64,000 nucleotides of DNA. Source: Luteithermobacter gelatinilyticus (GTDB lineage Bacteria > Pseudomonadota > Alphaproteobacteria > Sphingomonadales > Emcibacteraceae). The notes under the pieces were generated by a model. That model was not told the origin of the DNA. It did no database searches and worked only from the letters and a program-made list of their open reading frames with translations. Below, in pieces: positions 62,210 to 64,000 of the stretch (position 1 is its first letter; every line of letters begins with the position of its first letter). The stretch lies in NCBI RefSeq assembly GCF_005849285.1, contig NZ_CP040517.1, positions 2,114,501-2,178,500 on the forward strand. Reading direction: 5' to 3'. The translations under genes and the position numbers were made by a program.

Positions 62210-64000
62210 GTTTTTCTCCCTTTTTCTTATCGACAAAAAGCAGAATTGTCGGCAGCAGCAAAAAGTCCGTCACCATGGCCACTGCGATAATCTGCGCGGT
62301 CAATATACCCATTTTGGCATTCATCACATAATCGGACAGGCCCAATGTACAGAAACCGAAAATCAGCACCAGCGACGACACCCAGAGCGGCGCCCCCACC
62401 ATGGCAAAGGCATAACGCACTGAATCCCGCGCGCCAAAATTCTTTTCTTCCCGGGCCCGTTTGTATTTACTCAAGAAATGGACCGTGCAATCCACAATCA
62501 TGCCCAGCGCCGTAGCCGTCACCCCAGAGGCATACAGGCCAATTTCGCCGACGAAGGCGGCCCACAGACCAAAGGCCACGATGGCCGGAATAATGTTGGG
62601 CACCAGGCTGACCAACCCCAGTTTCAGGCTTTTCAAGGCGAAAACCAGACACAGGGAAATCAGCAGAAAGGCAACCCCGGTGCCCCAAAACATGCTGTCA
62701 AAAGTGCGCTGGGTCAGAAACGCAAAAATCAGCGCCACACTGGTGCCACCGGCAGATCTCAACTCCTCTTCTGCAACGTTTTCACGAAACCACTGGTCCG
62801 TACGCTGCTTCAGGTCGATCATTTCATGGCTGTTGATATTGCCCAGAATGGCCGTGACCCGGGTCGCCGATTTACCCACGTCAATCTGGTTGTTCAGGTC
62901 CAGGCCATAAGGCAACGACATTTCATACAGCAGCAGATATTGCGCCGCCAGATCCCGCCTGTCCGGCAACCTGTACCAGCCGGGATCGTCCCCATGCATG
63001 CTTTTGTTCAGGCGTTTCATCACATCCACCATGGAAAACACATGCACCACTTCCGGCTGCACTTTCAACCATTCGGTAAACGCTTGTAGACGGTTCAGAT
63101 AGGCCGGTTCAGCAATGGCACCGTCCTCCCCGGCGGGGACCGAAACCTCCATGGTGTAAGGCCCCGCCAGATGTTTCATCAGAAAATCCGAATCCCGTCG
63201 GAATTCAATGTCGGTATCGAAAAATTCAATGAATTTATCGTTATAGACCAGCCGGGGTATAAACACTGCCGTGCCCACAACCATAAGAATCATCAAAGTC
63301 AGAATGCGGTTTTTGCGGGCAATAACCCATTCCACATAATTTTCCAGCAACACCTGCCCCCGCTGTTTTTCACCCCTTGGCTTCATGGGCAGGATCACCA
63401 TTAAGGCCGGCAACAGGGTCATGGAATAAAACCACGCCGCCCCCACGCCAATTGCAGAAATATTCCCCAGATCCCTAAACGGCGGGCTGTCATTGAAATT
63501 GAGGCTAAGAAACCCGATCGCCGTGGTCAGCGACGTGAGAAACACCGGCTGAAAATTAATGCGCAGGCTTTCAATCGTGGCCGCTTTCCTGTCCATGCCC
63601 CGGTGCATATAGACATAACAGGTCATCAGCAAATGAATGGCGTCCGCCACGGCAATGGTCAGAATGATGATCGGCGCGGAAATTGAGGCACTGTTGAGCT
63701 GAAACCCCAGATGCCCGACTAGGCCAAGCGCGCTCAGCACCGAGAACAACACCACCAGCATACTGGAGATCATGCCGCTGAAAGACCGTAGGAAAAACCA
63801 CATGCCCAGCGCCAGTACCCCGAACATGCCCGGGATCAGGGTGCGGGAGTCATTTTCCGCCGCTTCGGAAAAGGCATTGGAGAGCATGATATTCCCCGAC
63901 AGCGCCACGTCCACATCGGGGTGCTGCGCCTCGATCCGGGCAGCCATCCCGCGCACCGGATCCACGATCCGTTTCAGGGTCTCAGGCGCCGTATCACTGA
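62184..64000 (-). CDS. MMPL-type RND exporter, N-terminus outside window
   Basis: About 605 residues are visible, and the frame remains open at the right edge. Two RND-type bundles of membrane helices are present, with the acidic residues typical of MMPL proteins: LTIAVADAIHLLMTCYVYMH in the first bundle and TALGMIVDCTVHFLSKYKRA in the second. A periplasmic porter domain lies between them. The protein probably exports a lipid-like substrate with the LolA-like partner encoded immediately downstream. The GTG at 63965 is not likely to be the true start. Confidence 0.85.
   Translation of the reverse strand, partial: SDTAPETLKRIVDPVRGMAARIEAQHPDVDVALSGNIMLSNAFSEAAENDSRTLIPGMFGVLALGMWFFLRSFSGMISSMLVVLFSVLSALGLVGHLGFQLNSASISAPIIILTIAVADAIHLLMTCYVYMHRGMDRKAATIESLRINFQPVFLTSLTTAIGFLSLNFNDSPPFRDLGNISAIGVGAAWFYSMTLLPALMVILPMKPRGEKQRGQVLLENYVEWVIARKNRILTLMILMVVGTAVFIPRLVYNDKFIEFFDTDIEFRRDSDFLMKHLAGPYTMEVSVPAGEDGAIAEPAYLNRLQAFTEWLKVQPEVVHVFSMVDVMKRLNKSMHGDDPGWYRLPDRRDLAAQYLLLYEMSLPYGLDLNNQIDVGKSATRVTAILGNINSHEMIDLKQRTDQWFRENVAEEELRSAGGTSVALIFAFLTQRTFDSMFWGTGVAFLLISLCLVFALKSLKLGLVSLVPNIIPAIVAFGLWAAFVGEIGLYASGVTATALGMIVDCTVHFLSKYKRAREEKNFGARDSVRYAFAMVGAPLWVSSLVLIFGFCTLGLSDYVMNAKMGILTAQIIAVAMVTDFLLLPTILLFVDKKKGEKHALSEQKA

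Overview
The window is chromosomal DNA of an alphaproteobacterium. The main evidence is a long minus-strand block, roughly 27.3-49.8 kb, that keeps the order typical of this class: mutS-glnD-murJ-trpS-(lipoprotein, DUF2333)-usp-nfuA-tsaB-rimI-fur-plsC-miaB-phoH-ybeY-corC-lnt-XRE regulator, with maeB divergent from mutS. Ferredoxin-dependent 2-oxoglutarate oxidoreductase (KorAB), an OlsB-type ornithine-lipid acyltransferase, a PEP-CTERM protein and ICE/Irr-like palindromes fit an aerobic, probably marine or aquatic member (perhaps near Emcibacterales/Kordiimonadales; the order is a guess).

Layout. 0-5 kb: end of a TPR-like exported protein, a degenerate receiver protein, a lysophospholipase-like hydrolase, an orphan TadG and the peroxiredoxin ahpC. 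5-9 kb: a LysR regulator, a complete IS5-family (IS427-like) insertion sequence, a gene-free stretch with RNA-like hairpins and an orphan terminator, a HAD phosphatase and dps. 9-17 kb: an SRPBCC protein, a six-helix membrane protein, aspartate aminotransferase, uvrB, an orphan divergent CcmF-like protein and a second LysR. 17-19.5 kb: a TPR protein and a three-gene ECF sigma/small membrane protein/periplasmic sensor operon resembling CnrH-CnrY-CnrX. 19.7-27 kb: korAB, a MATE exporter, an ArsC-like protein, the iron-storage pair bfd-bfr, and pyrD. 27-50 kb: the conserved housekeeping block, interrupted by a polysaccharide deacetylase and a nitroreductase. 50-64 kb: maeB, a PEP-CTERM protein, olsB, a zinc-ribbon protein with a partial methyltransferase-like half, ampG, comM, an unknown coiled-coil membrane protein, and an envelope export cluster (AMIN-domain outer-membrane barrel, LolA-like carrier, MMPL-type RND protein cut by the window edge).

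Two features stand out. First, a family of short palindromic elements (ends GAGTGAATTGTGAAT..., flanked by TA) is scattered through the window and repeatedly sits in stop codons, so that TA plus the element's first G rebuilds TAG. The resident IS sits at the TA flank of one such element, and two isolated 17-bp IS ends occur elsewhere, one against a stop codon and one against another element. Second, ahpC, dps and bfd-bfr each have an upstream palindrome of the TTTAGAA-N3-TTCTAAA type, suggesting a shared Fur-family (Irr-like) iron/peroxide response. No tRNA, rRNA or CRISPR array was recognised.
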